Of a stretch of DNA of 64,000 nt, positions 23,398 to 33,438 are shown piece after piece. The translations under genes and the position numbers were made by a program. The notes under the pieces are model-generated. The model was given only the letters and a program-made list of their open reading frames with translations, had not been told where the DNA came from and did not search any database. The stretch is from positions 70,527,268 to 70,591,267 of the forward strand of contig NC_088200.1 in the NCBI RefSeq assembly GCF_028769735.1, written 5' to 3'. Source of the stretch: Zonotrichia leucophrys gambelii. Its lineage: Eukaryota > Chordata > Aves > Passeriformes > Passerellidae. Numbering within the stretch: the first letter of the stretch is position 1; each line of letters opens with the position of its first letter.

Positions 23398-23400
23398 ACA
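23194..23400. repeat. Compound microsatellite (TA)n-(CA)n-(CATA)n-(TA)n-(AAAT)n
   Basis: Starts TATATATATA, then (CA)n at about 23205-23225, (CATA)n at about 23226-23253, irregular AT/ATCTAT sequence at 23254-23360, and a perfect (AAAT/TAAA)n array at about 23363-23398. This makes a multi-motif locus of about 205 bp. Confidence 0.93.
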
Positions 23401-24203
23401 TGAATAGCCATTATATTTTCAACCTATTTTCATTCAAGCTCAATTAAGAGGAAATGAAATGTTACACTTATGAAGGTATGCCAAGGGACAAAAAAACCCA
23501 AAACCAAATCAACTTTAAAATGTACTTTCTGTGATGTTTACCAACTTTTTTCCTCCCTGCAGTGCAACTACATTTACTAAAGAAAAAATGGAGAAAAAAT
23601 AGAGTGCCTTATGTACTATTTTCTTTACCAGTATTAGGGGATTTGAAGCAGAACTGTTCTGCTGAAGAAATTCAATCTGGCTCCAGGGGAACTGCCTGAG
23701 AGTACAGGAATGGCTCTGGTGAGCCAGGAACTGTTGTAGTTGTTACAGGAACAAGAGCAACCAACCAGCCAAACAGGTGGGGACAGAAGATAGGAAACAA
23801 AGCTGTCCCTGAGCCATGAATATCACCAGTGAGGTGTGAGACTCCAATTTTGCAGGAAATTCTATTTGCTTGATTCCGTTGCCATTGTGTCTATCATGTT
23901 TTACCAAACACATGCTGATAACTAGAATAAAAAAATAGTACCAACATCTAAAAAGAAGCTCACTCAGAAGGGAGGGGATGACTAAACCCAGAAAACTTAA
24001 TGTGGTGTTTAAAGCGTCTCACGTGGGTGGAAAAAAGCCCAAGAACATGGTGGTCCAGAGACATAAATTTCAAACATGAGACAGGACTTCAAATGCGATC
24101 GATCTCCTTTGAGAAGGGTGTAGAAGTCAAAAAAACTCTTGACTTTTCGCAAGAGTTCACAATATAGCATCTAGGAAATGAGTCCTGAAGACATATATTG
24201 GGA
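23401..24203. other. No recognisable feature
   Basis: Unique-looking sequence. A CR1-minus block starts at its right edge. Confidence 0.5.
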
Positions 24204-24449
24204 TACAGAATCACAGAATCATGGAATGGTTTGGGTTGGAAGGGACCCCAAAGCCCATCCAGTGCCACCCTGCCATGGCAGGGACCCCTCCCACTGTCCC
24301 AGTGTCCAGCCCGGCCTCGGGCAGTGCCAGGGATGCAGGGGCAGCCCCAGCTGCTCTGGGCACCCTGTGCCAGGGCCTGCCCACCCTGCCAGGGAACAAT
24401 TCCTCATTGCCAAGATCCCAGCCAGCCCTGCCCTCTGGCACCGGGAGCC

Positions 24450-25000
24450 ATTCCCCGGCTGCCGTCCCCGCGGCCCTCGGCAATTGTCCGTGTCCATCTT
24501 TGCCGCGGCCCCTCGGGGCCCTGCGAGGCCGCCCTGAGCTCAGCCCAAAGCTTGTGGTGCCCGGGTGAGCGATGGCAGCCGTGGCACCTTTGCTGCCGGC
24601 AGAGCTGCTCCATCCCTGTGCCCGTGCTGGAGCCTCCTCTGGCCTGGCTGCAGCAGCTGCAGCTCCTTGCTGGGCTGGCCCAGGGCTGGGGCAGCTCTGC
24701 AGGTGGGCTCTGCCTGAGGGGCAGAGGGGCAGAATGGCCCCTGCGCTGCTGCCCCCGCTGGGCTGGGCCCGGCACGGGGCTCTGGGCTCGGGGCTCTGGG
24801 CCTGGCACAGTCTTTGGGGTCCCAGCCCAGGCTTTGGGGTCCCAGCCCAGCCCAGGCTTTGGGGTCCCAGCCCTGCCCCACAGCACCCCCAGGGCTCCTC
24901 CAGGGCTGCTCCCTCTGCTCAGCCCAGCCTGGATCCAGCCCGGGGCTGCCCTGACCCAGGGACAGCACCATCCCTGGCCTGGTTCAGCCTCCTGAGATCC
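24450..25000. other. GC- and CpG-rich island inside the CR1 block
   Basis: This stretch contrasts strongly with the AT-rich window. CpG density is highest at about 24460-24540, with two CCGCGG sites. Further right, the 20-base motif CTTTGGGGTCCCAGCCCAGG recurs near 24812, 24832 and 24857. No exon structure, TATA box or known 5' exon was recognised. It could be a GC-rich repeat segment or a small CpG island. Confidence 0.6.
24811..24877. repeat. Short minisatellite of CTTTGGGGTCCCAGCCCAGG
   Basis: Three near-identical copies at about 24812, 24832 and 24857. The gap before the third contains an extra CCCAGG. Confidence 0.85.
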
Positions 25001-25070
25001 CCATGGGATCCCCTGCCGGTGTCCAGGTCCCTCTGGATGCCACCTGTCCCTCAGGGCTGCCACAACAACC

Positions 25071-27446
25071 TCTCATGATGCTATTTCACTGCTGAAGCAG
25101 CTTATTTAGAATGAAGCTTTGGTTAATGGTGCTGTGGATTTCTCAGAGAGGAGGAAAACACGAGGCGTTTACGGCTACAAATCATTCAACAAGCAGACAC
25201 ATCTGTGGCCCATCTGCAACAGAGAATGATGAAAACAGTGAATGAGGAAGAACTTGACAAAATGACCTGTGTTTTTTTAGTTTTAACTTCTCCAATTATT
25301 TGTCATGGACCAAAACTGAAATTTTCAGGCAGTATTTACTGTATTATAAAAATAATTGGTGACAGTACAAGATATAATTTCTCCATGAGTTTTTAAACAT
25401 TTCAAAATGCCACAGCAGAAGCAAATCATTGTTTCTCCAATTAATACTCATGTCAGATTGACTTCAGGGCATAAATAGTTTATATTATGCAATTTAGACT
25501 ATGAAATTCTACACAGTCTTACTCTTACATATTTCAAGTGTTTAGGAGAAGAGAATGTGTATCATCACCTACAAACAGTGATCACAAAAGGTTCAGTAAA
25601 ACAGGTGGTTTCAACTTCATTATATTAAATCATATGAGTATAAATGCTCATTCTATTAAGTTTGAAGTAGTATTTCATGTGCCATCTTAAATATGTTTCT
25701 AACACTTACTGAGGTGGAAATGTTTAATAGATCATTATTAAACTACTGCTGTGAATAGCTCTGTATAGAGTGCAGCATTAGGATTTATGTAACAGTGGCA
25801 GTATGTGGCAGTTGGCTTTTTTTAGGTATGTTGGTGTAGGGAATTAAAATGTTTGTTTTAAAATATCATTAAAAAATATCCAGAGGTCTAAATGTCTTTA
25901 CTACATTTAATTTTTAATGAAATATTAATGAAAGGAATTCAATTTCTGGTTGTACTGAATGTGATTTAAAATTGGAACAAGTCTGTAAATTAACAAGGTT
26001 GTTCATTATTCATTATAAATCCAATGGGTCAAGGATCTTTTTTTAAAAATATTAACAGTTTGTTTCTCACATTTTATTGAGAAGTTCTCGTCCCTTCATC
26101 ACAGTCTTCACAACCTTGCCTTTTCCTCGCTCTTCTTACAAGCCTAGCTAGGATTCAGGAATTTACAAAGTGAGAAACTGATACATTCTTCTGAAACTTC
26201 TTAAGTACCAAAATTCCTTGGCTTTGGGACAATCTTGTTACATTGTCAAATTGTCTCAATTTGCAAGGAGAACAATATTCAGAATGAGCTGTCAGAACAC
26301 TCTTTAATAAAAAATTAACCTGAGCGCAGTCAAGGGTTTTTCTTTTCCAACTGAGAGTTCAAAGTTGCATGTTTCTAGAATGAAAATAAAAAAATAGGAA
26401 TATAGTCCAAAATATTGTGTCACTGGAGATTTTTTTTTCTCTAAGACACTCAAAAATGCATCTTTTTTTGGTTTGTTTTTTGTTATGAAATGGATTAAAA
26501 GAACATGTACTAATTCTTTCATTATAAGAAAATGAATTATATTTTGTTTTATTCAAACACATCTGAAATTTTAAAATTCACTGGAAGTTGTGTGTTTGCA
26601 AACAAAGATATTGCTGATTTTGGGAAGTTGCCCGGAAATCAGTTGTTTCCTGAGTTGGGTAGGGGAAAAAAAAGTCTTGAAGATTTGTTTGATCATGTCT
26701 GAGTATTATGAGATTTGGACAGGAGTTGTTTACTTACTAGCTTCCCCAAAAGCATTTACTGAAATGGTTAGAGGAAAATATATCAAAGTATATCAACACA
26801 ACACAACAAGGATCTGAATGTGAGCTTCTCCTGACATAATTTCTCTCTGGATGTAGGCAAATGAACATTGCCACATAAGCTGGCTAAAATCTTGGAAGAA
26901 AATATGGCAAATATCTCAAAAATATTCAGGACATGCAGTTGCTTTTGTAGACAAAGAAAGTATGAAGATAGTACTGGCTATGGAGAAGAAAAGCATTGTG
27001 CCAGAGGGAATAAATGTTATTTTAAAGAATCATATTTGATGTTTTTTTGAGTGGTTGCAAACTGAAGTGGTAACCAGAGTGTAGTTATTATTAGTGTTAT
27101 TATTTAATATTTATTTAGTACTAGTATTATTATTATTTAATTTATTACATTTGGCACTAGCCAAATGCAATAAATATTGAATAATTTGAAAATTGCGTGA
27201 CCAAATACAGATAGGTTTGCCTGTGCCTCCACCAGTGTAGAGAACAATGACTCAGATGTCAGGAAACTCTAGATATTGAAGGTTGTAACTCTGAACAGAG
27301 GCAAGACTAAAAGGTAACTGGTCACTTTTGGCCAAATTTCTCTAGTACTGTTTCTCCTTCCTCATTGTGATGGGCAAACATCAGCTACGAGTAAGGTGTA
27401 CAGTCTTCCTGTGATGATGTAAATCCTCAGAAATGGAGCTGGGGAC
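25071..27446. other. No recognisable feature
   Basis: AT-rich unique-looking DNA, with a TATT/ATTA-rich patch at about 27088-27150. No repeat family was recognised. Confidence 0.5.
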
Positions 27447-27760
27447 TGCAAACCAAACAAAATAAAACCCCCAAAACAACCAAGCAGTCAGCCAACCAAG
27501 GGAAAAACCAAAAAACACCAACCAACCAGCCAACCAAAAAGAAAACCCAAACTCTCCCACCCCCCCCCAAAAAAAAAAAACCCCAAACACACCAAACAAC
27601 AAAAACTCACACAAATAGCGAAGCAAACAACAAAAAAACACAAACCCAACAAAAAACACCAGAATCCCCAAAACACCAACAAAACAAAACTAAAAAGTTA
27701 AAAAAAACCAGCAAAAAAAAAAAAACGAACCAAACAAAAAAACCCACAAAACGACAACAG
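27447..27760. repeat. Large low-complexity A/C-only tract
   Basis: About 300 bases of almost exclusively A and C on the plus strand, including C10 followed by A12 (near 27561-27582) and many AACCAACC/ACAAAAC permutations without a fixed period. This is the longest two-letter tract in the window. Minus-strand open frames of up to 96 codons here are composition artefacts. Confidence 0.9.
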
Positions 27761-28280
27761 AGCCTTGAAACTTATCTTTCTTGCTGTTTTTTCAAGTTCT
27801 CCATTGCACATTACTCCGTTTTTTTGGTAATTTGTACTCTTACAGGCATGCTTTGAACAGCCCCAAGATAGGAGATGGAGGAGGGAGGAGACATTGCAAC
27901 AACCACAACTTTCCCAGGCTTCTTAACACCTGTGTAAATAATTTCAAAGCATAAAAGATTTGTAATTAGTGTTTAATTAATAATTCATGGTTGCATTCAA
28001 TGCAAAAACATCCCGGCAAAAAATTAGAAAGGATCAAGCTCTGCAGAAGGGAGAGGGGGCAAGAAAAGAAGGTGTTGAATACAGACCTTAGAGCATGTCA
28101 AGCAGTAAAAAAAGGATGTTATGACAGACTGAAAGGTTCAGAGGGTCCCTGAAGACCCAGATATTAGGAAGCATGTGAAAAGAAACCCCAAGAAAATGTC
28201 AATAGAAAGTGTCTGCTTTCTCCTTTCTCTGAGCAGATTGGGAAAGGGATCATTTCTTTATTTTTTTCTCTTTCCTAAAG
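27761..28280. other. Putative intron sequence upstream of the candidate exon
   Basis: No exon was recognised. If 28281-28363 is a real terminal exon, this is the 3' end of its intron, ending with the pyrimidine-rich acceptor tract at about 28255-28280. Confidence 0.4.
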
Positions 28281-28363
28281 GCTACCAGTGGAATTACTTT
28301 GGTAAGGATTGCACAATAAACGATTACGGCAAGCCAATCCGTGGCACGTGTCGCACAGAATGA
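28281..28363 (+). CDS. Candidate terminal coding exon of an unidentified gene
   Basis: A strong acceptor (TTTATTTTTTTCTCTTTCCT, AAAG) ends at 28280. The exon begins with two bases (GC) that complete a split codon, then 26 codons and TGA at 28361-28363. AATAAA follows at 28380-28385. The last 45 coding bases hold four CpGs (tacGGc, atcCGt, cACGtg, gtCGc) in an otherwise CpG-depleted region, a common sign of selected coding sequence. The peptide starts YQWNYFGKDC, has a second cysteine in GTC near its end, and ends CRTE. The layout (aromatic residues, G-K-D-C, then a second C) suits the tail of a secreted or extracellular cysteine-containing domain, perhaps EGF-like, but I do not recognise the family. 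Upstream exons were not found in this window. It could be a chance match, a pseudogene fragment or a real last exon. Confidence 0.45.
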
Positions 28364-28379
28364 AGTCAGCCCAGAAATT

Positions 28380-28385
28380 AATAAA
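28380..28385 (+). promoter_or_regulatory. Polyadenylation signal AATAAA after the candidate exon
   Basis: A canonical hexamer 16 bases after the stop codon, followed by a GTG-containing stretch (CACTGTGAGAGTG) about 25 bases further on that could act as the downstream element. If real, the 3' UTR would be very short. Confidence 0.4.
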
Positions 28386-29684
28386 CCATTTCCTGCTGAA
28401 GCGTCTCACTGTGAGAGTGCAGCCTCAGATTTTTCTGGTCCTTAGGAAGGGGATCCAGCACAACCCTCATGCTCAATGCCACTGAGGAGAGGTGCCTGCA
28501 GGAAAAATCCATCCTGTGATAAACTGACAGTCAGGGAAGAGGGATTACAGCAGTTTGGGGCTATTTAGTTCAGATTTTGCCAATAACTGAGCGTTGGATG
28601 AACAGAGAAAATTTTAATATCTCCACAAAGCATTGATGTAGTCAGTAACCCACCAAAAGAGTCACATATCAGATTCATTTACTGAGAAATTGATAGTGGA
28701 GCCCTGGAAAAAGTTAAAGATGGAATCTAAAATGTTAGGCTTTGTGCTTTCCCAGATCAACTGCACCTGCGTAAGCAGTATGATAAATAATATAATTGTT
28801 AGATGTGATGATTGTTTAGTAATTAAATGTAATTATTATATAACCATAAGAAGAATAATGAGAAACTATGCTGGAAATTCAGAGAGGGGCTAAATTTATG
28901 TATACAATAGAACAATATAAGTTTAATAATTAACATGAAAGTTATATAACAGTAGAGTATAAAACATGATCATTTCAGATGTATGGTCGGAATCAGATTT
29001 GGGTAATACCCCGATTCCCAGAGCTCTTAATAAAAAGCACCGCATATAATGCTCCGTGATTATGTGGTTTTTGAAAGCTAACAAAATGATAACAACATTT
29101 TGTGTGAGTATAAAAGAAATATTAATAATATTGCCTCCTGAATGCATGTTGACATTCACATTCCCAGAACACACCATGATTAGTTATATCACTCAAAGGT
29201 GCTGCTTAAAGGTTTTTTTTGTTTTCCTATCCTAAAGATGCATCTCCCTAAAAACTTCACAGTGGGGGCCCACGTTTATTGTCTCCACACAGTAGCAGGT
29301 CAGAATTGCACATTATACAGTATTTCTCCTCCTTTCTGGCAGCAGCTGTCTGTTTTTTATGTCAACTAAAATGATCTGAAAGTTAAACTCCGATTTTATT
29401 TATTTATTTCAGCAATAGGTGACTGCTATTTTCAGGTGAAAGTGCTTCGGAACTTCTAATCTAGAAGATTTTTGTTCTGATTGCTGTCTTTTTGGCACAA
29501 GTGCTTGACATGTGTTTATAATTTCTGGACAGTAAGTGTGAGAGTGGAAATGGCTTGAGAAATAGCATAACCTGTGATTTTGAACATAACAAAACAAAAT
29601 AAAAACCTTTCCCTGCAAAGCACTTTCTACTGGTATGGTCATGGTCTCTAAAAAAATTTCACTTCAAAATTAAATTTAAACAAA
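28386..29684. other. No recognisable feature
   Basis: AT-rich sequence downstream of the candidate exon. No further exon was seen. Confidence 0.5.
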
Positions 29685-29795
29685 ACAAATGTTAAAACAA
29701 AAAAAGGCAACAAAACCCTCAACAGCAACAACAAAAACCAACCAAATCAACAAAAAACTCAACCCAGAACACAAAAATAAATCCAAAACCACAGA
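29685..29795. repeat. Low-complexity A/C-rich tract
   Basis: About 110 bases dominated by A and C (AACAGCAACAACAAAAACC, AACCAAATCAACAAAAAAC), similar to the tracts at 27447 and 44372. Confidence 0.75.
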
Positions 29796-30044
29796 GTGAC
29801 ATCCTGCCACAACTGTTGAAGATCTGGCGTGGGTCGTGTGCTCATCTTTAGATTGAGGTGAAAATTATTCTAGATAGAATTTGGCTGTACTTTGTGTTGC
29901 TTGCCATTTCTTGAGTTCCACAACTGGCTGAAGAGGTTGGAGAGATGTTGCACAAGCAGCAAAGACCATATGAGCAGGGGAAGTTATTTCTTTTGGAAAA
30001 GCACAGTGATGGGAACACAACAACCCCACGGAACACTCCAGGCT

Positions 30045-30312
30045 GGGATTAAGGGGCTGGAAAGCTGGGAAAGGCCACCCCTGACAGGAGATTGGGGGGC
30101 ATGGCCAGAGAAGAGAACAGACTTGGGAAGGGAATGGAAAGGGGGCTCAGGAGCTGCCCTGGCACTGCCCAGGGGGGCTTGGAGTGCCCAGCCCTGCAGG
30201 TGGCACCTGGAGGTGGCACTCGGAGCTCTGGGCTGGGGACAAGGTGGGCATGGGGCACAGGGTGGTCTTGGGGGTCTTTTCCAACCTCAAGGGTTTTGTG
30301 ATTCTGTGGTTT
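30045..30312 (+). mobile_element. CR1 LINE 3' fragment
   Basis: From GCTCAGGAGCTGCCCTGGCA (about 30152) the sequence runs through GCAGGTGGCACCTGGAGG, CACTCGGAGCTCTGGGCTGG and GACAAGGTGGGCATGGGGCA to a 3' end GGGGGTCTTTTCCAACCTCA and TGTGATTCTGTGG. It is nearly identical to the CR1 part at 34203-34362, which shows the sequence of an uninterrupted copy. The left boundary is approximate. Confidence 0.85.
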
Positions 30313-30439
30313 TAATGTTTGGGTTATACTGATGGTCGAGCAGTGAGGAGAAGAGAAGGAAAGGTGATGAGGAAGGTGTAAATTGATATTTCCTCCGTAC
30401 TCACCAGCTTTCCCGTTTCTTCCAGCTGAACGTGGTCCT

Positions 30440-30512
30440 TCACACCAACTCAAAGGTTGGACTGGATGACCTTGGAGGTCTTTTCCAAGCCAAATGGTCC
30501 TGTGAGTACAAT
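30440..30512 (+). mobile_element. CR1 LINE 3' tip fragment
   Basis: CAAAGGTTGGACTGGATGAC, then CTTGGAGGTCTTTTCCAAGC and CAAATGGTCCTGTGAG, is a recognisable CR1 3' end. Confidence 0.75.
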
Positions 30513-30835
30513 TTAATATTAAAAAATGCACTCGGAGCAGGATGTGTGAACACACTCCCATGCACCTGCCTCTGGCATTCCCTTCGTCCTTTCTCCAGGC
30601 TGAGGTGATCATGTGGTGATGTTTATTAACATTCCTTGCATTTCAGCTGGGCAGGACAGGCTGGCATTTAACACCTCTGCTTTTCTATTTCAAGATCAGG
30701 AATGCTGTCATATTTGGTGGGCCACAGCTGCTTTTGTGTGCTTTTAGGACCAGAGTGGGGCTACCAGAGCACAGAAGACTTGATCCTGGCACCTACAGAG
30801 GCATCCTAAATCATTGATACATTTGCTTTCTTGAA

Positions 30836-30920
30836 TTCCAGGATTTTTTTCTCTTTTTTTTTCTCCTTTCTTGTATTTCAGGATTTTTTTTCTCTTTTAT
30901 TTTCTCCTTTTTTTTGTGTA
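30836..30920. repeat. Two-copy pyrimidine-rich tandem duplication
   Basis: Two copies of about 44 bases, each starting CAGGATTTTTTTCTC and continuing with CTCCTTTCTTG or CTCCTTTTTTTTG. The second begins at about 30880. Confidence 0.8.
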
Positions 30921-32524
30921 TTTTTCTGATAAATAACATTTAGAAGTCCAAACTTTTCATTCTTGCCACAGAAATCTTTTATTCCAATCCCATCAGGACA
31001 ACTGGAAAATTAATTAGGAGGCTGATGGGTTCAACAAATATATAAAAAAGATAATTGGCCTTCACTGTAATTCACTGGTTTCTCTCTCAGACTGTCTGAA
31101 TAATCTCTAGGATTAGGAGTCAGATTATTTTTATACCAAAAATAAAAATGAGCTAAGAGCAACAAATGGAAATATGCAAGCTCTAAACACTGTGGTTTTG
31201 GTCTCTTACAAGGTAAAAACAAGTTATAAAGTTAAGGCAAATCAAACAAGAATGGAAAAATTGTCAGAGAAAATTCTCATAACTTTTCAGACAACTAAAT
31301 TTGGTTTTGAAAAGCATTGTAAAAAGCCCATTAAGCTTATTAAGTACTTTTACATAAGGAACAGCTACAGAAAAATAAAATATTTTAATCAATATTTTAA
31401 CCAATTCAAAAGGAAGGTGTTTCTCTATGTTTTATCAGCTTCTCTGGTTTTAGTGTGCAGAGGAAGAGGGGTGAAGTACTGGAGGAAAGAGGGAAATTCT
31501 GGAGAAAATAAATAGCTTTGTGGAAAGTTTTTGTTTGCACATTCTAATTTGATCTGCTTAGAGGTGTCAACTTTGAAATTGCTGTGGATTTACTTTGAAC
31601 TCATCTCTTTATGCCTGTTCTTCTTCTGTGTTGCTGCCTTAAGTTCCAAATGATGATGAATTGAATTTTTTATCAATGTGTCTGTTTACTGATTCAATAT
31701 TTCTAAAAGTAAAGCTGGGAAACACTCTTAAAAAAAAGAAAAAAAACCCCTCAGTATTTCACCCTATTTTAATATTAATTTTGATATAAATCAGGTTGCT
31801 ATAACTATTGAAAAGAAATAGGCTTTAAGTGTTATGTGTTAGAATCTGACATATTTAAACTGATTTCACAGTGTAAAAGCTCCTGTGAACACAGCACTAA
31901 AAAGAATTATTAGTATATTTATATCTACTTCTGATATGTGAAATATGCACTTTAAAAATAAAATGTCATTATTAGAGGCAGAAATATGTTATTTGGTTAA
32001 CCAACAACCTGCTGATTTTTTGTGGAGGTTTTTCTTCTGAAAGACTCAGTACAACTACTTGCATGTGCAATGAAAATTGATTTTATGAAATTTTAATTTC
32101 TCTGTGCAATTCCAAAGCAAAGAATAGCGGTTCGAGTAATGAGTACATACGATTAGCTGTGTCTGACAAAACAACTAGTAAGAGATTTTATTTTGAGTCT
32201 GCAGAAGTTTAGAGCTTAGTACAACTGTCAGTAGATTGTAGGAAACTAGGAAAATTAAAAATCTGATTTTTTGTGTCAAAGCTTAAAAAATTGCAGCATA
32301 TTTCAACTTGCAACAGCACTCCTGCTTCCTATAATTTTTATTTAGCATATTGTTAAATGGCTATTAAAACTAAAATACAATAAACTTTTTTCTTCTTACT
32401 CAATATTATGCCCATATTAGAGGATCAGTGAGAACATCTATCCCATGCATTCCTTACTTCATAAGCATTTTTTGATGTGGAAAACTGTTTACTGGGAATG
32501 TTCTTCAGCAAAAAAAAAAGGAAA
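30921..32524. other. No recognisable feature
   Basis: AT-rich unique-looking DNA. The longest open frame (113 codons at 31174-31515) is lysine-rich low-complexity translation with no supporting signals. Confidence 0.5.
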
Positions 32525-32668
32525 ATAACTCTCTTTTCTTTTCTTTTCTTTTCTTTTCTTTTCTTTTCTTTTCTTTTCTTTTCTTTTCTTTTCTTTTCTT
32601 TTCTTTTCTTTTCTTTTCTTTTCTTTTTCTTTTTCTTTTTCTTTTTCTTTTTCTTTTTCTTTTTCCTT
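32525..32668. repeat. Compound (TTTTC)n then (TTTTTC)n microsatellite
   Basis: A perfect pentamer array, about 19 copies, at 32531-32625 passes directly into a hexamer array of about 7 copies at 32625-32667, differing by one added T per unit. The plus strand is pure pyrimidine. Open frames through it on both strands are artefacts. Confidence 0.95.
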
Positions 32669-33280
32669 CTTTTAAGGATTCTAAGATTTTCAGGAGCAGC
32701 AAAAAACCTGCAATTTAATTTCAATCACTGTTGATCACCCTTGATACCCTGCGAATTTGTGAGGAACTGTCGGTTCTCATCATCAGTAAATATCTGTCAC
32801 ACAGGGTCTATAAACTTGTTAGTTTGAGGATGGTTATGTGGCATTCCTGCTCCAGTTTCACCATCCTCTGCATTTTCTAATGACTTTTTCATGAACTACA
32901 AAACTGCAATATTTTTTTCCAATTCAGAGACCATCTTCTGATAAGAAAATGATTTAGAGGACTATAAAATGGATAATATTTTAAACTGCTGCAATAAATA
33001 GTCTTGGGAGTGCTGGTGAGCCAGAGCCAAGGAATCCATTGAGCTAAACACAATCATTTATCTTAGCTGGATTACATGTGCAACTCACAATAAAAAAAGA
33101 AATCTTTTGCATTGTTCGGTTTGTTACGAATTGCCTGACATAAGTAATTTGCAGCCCCATATACCCTGCCATTCTGAAGGAAATTCAGCCTCAGATAAAT
33201 TTTGAGTCTGACTTATCAGGCACAGTTTTCACACAGAAAAAGGAGTTTGTATTTGATTCAGAAACGGGGTTTGTATTTGA
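32669..33280. other. No recognisable feature except a 24-bp duplication
   Basis: The motif GTTTGTATTTGATT occurs at about 33246 and 33270, a short local duplication just before the CR1. Nothing else was recognised. Confidence 0.5.
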
Positions 33281-33438
33281 TTGAGAGCTGCAGAATGGAG
33301 TTGGGAACGGAGCTGGGAAGGGAATGGAGCCCCAGGAGAGGCTGAGGGAGACGGGCAGGGGCTCAGCCTGGAGCAAAGGAGGCTCGGGGGGCCCTTGTGG
33401 CTCTGCACAGCTCCTGCCAGGAGGGCACAGCCGGGGGG
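33281..33438 (+). mobile_element. CR1 LINE, left part, interrupted by an LTR
   Basis: The landmarks follow CR1 order: AGGAGAGGCTGAGGGAGACG, GGGGCTCAGCCTGGAGCAAA, GGAGGCTCGGGG, and GCTCTGCACAGCTCCTGCCA near the right end. It stops in GGGGGG, where the LTR at 33439 begins, and resumes at 34203. Confidence 0.85.

Larger units (their letters stand above)
24204..25070 (-). mobile_element. CR1 LINE block, minus orientation, with a GC-rich central segment
   Basis: The left end (ACAGAATCACAGAATCATGG, TTTGGGTTGGAAGGGACC) is the reverse complement of the CR1 3' end. CR1 continues through CCCAGTGTCCAGCCCGGCCT, CTCTGGGCACCCTGTGCCAG and a segment matching 'ggctgggat...gaggaattgttccct' near 24390-24430. 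The right end (GGTGTCCAGGTCCCTCTGGA at about 25018) again matches an upstream CR1 part. The middle (about 24450-25000) is very GC-rich and I cannot align it to CR1 from memory. It may be a diverged or inserted segment. Long open frames in all phases (up to 265 codons) follow from the GC richness and are not genes. Confidence 0.8.

Noticed and set aside
24198..24995. 265-codon open frame, plus 219- and 168-codon frames in other phases
   Set aside because: GC-rich sequence with few stop codons in every phase, starting in a CR1 3' end.
27381..27682. Hydrophobic 64-96-codon minus-strand frames resembling membrane proteins
   Set aside because: The A/C-only tract necessarily yields F, V, L, G and W codons on the complement. 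There is no exon structure.
32425..32734. Frames rich in K/R/E or F/S/L
   Set aside because: Translation of the (TTTTC)n/(TTTTTC)n microsatellite.
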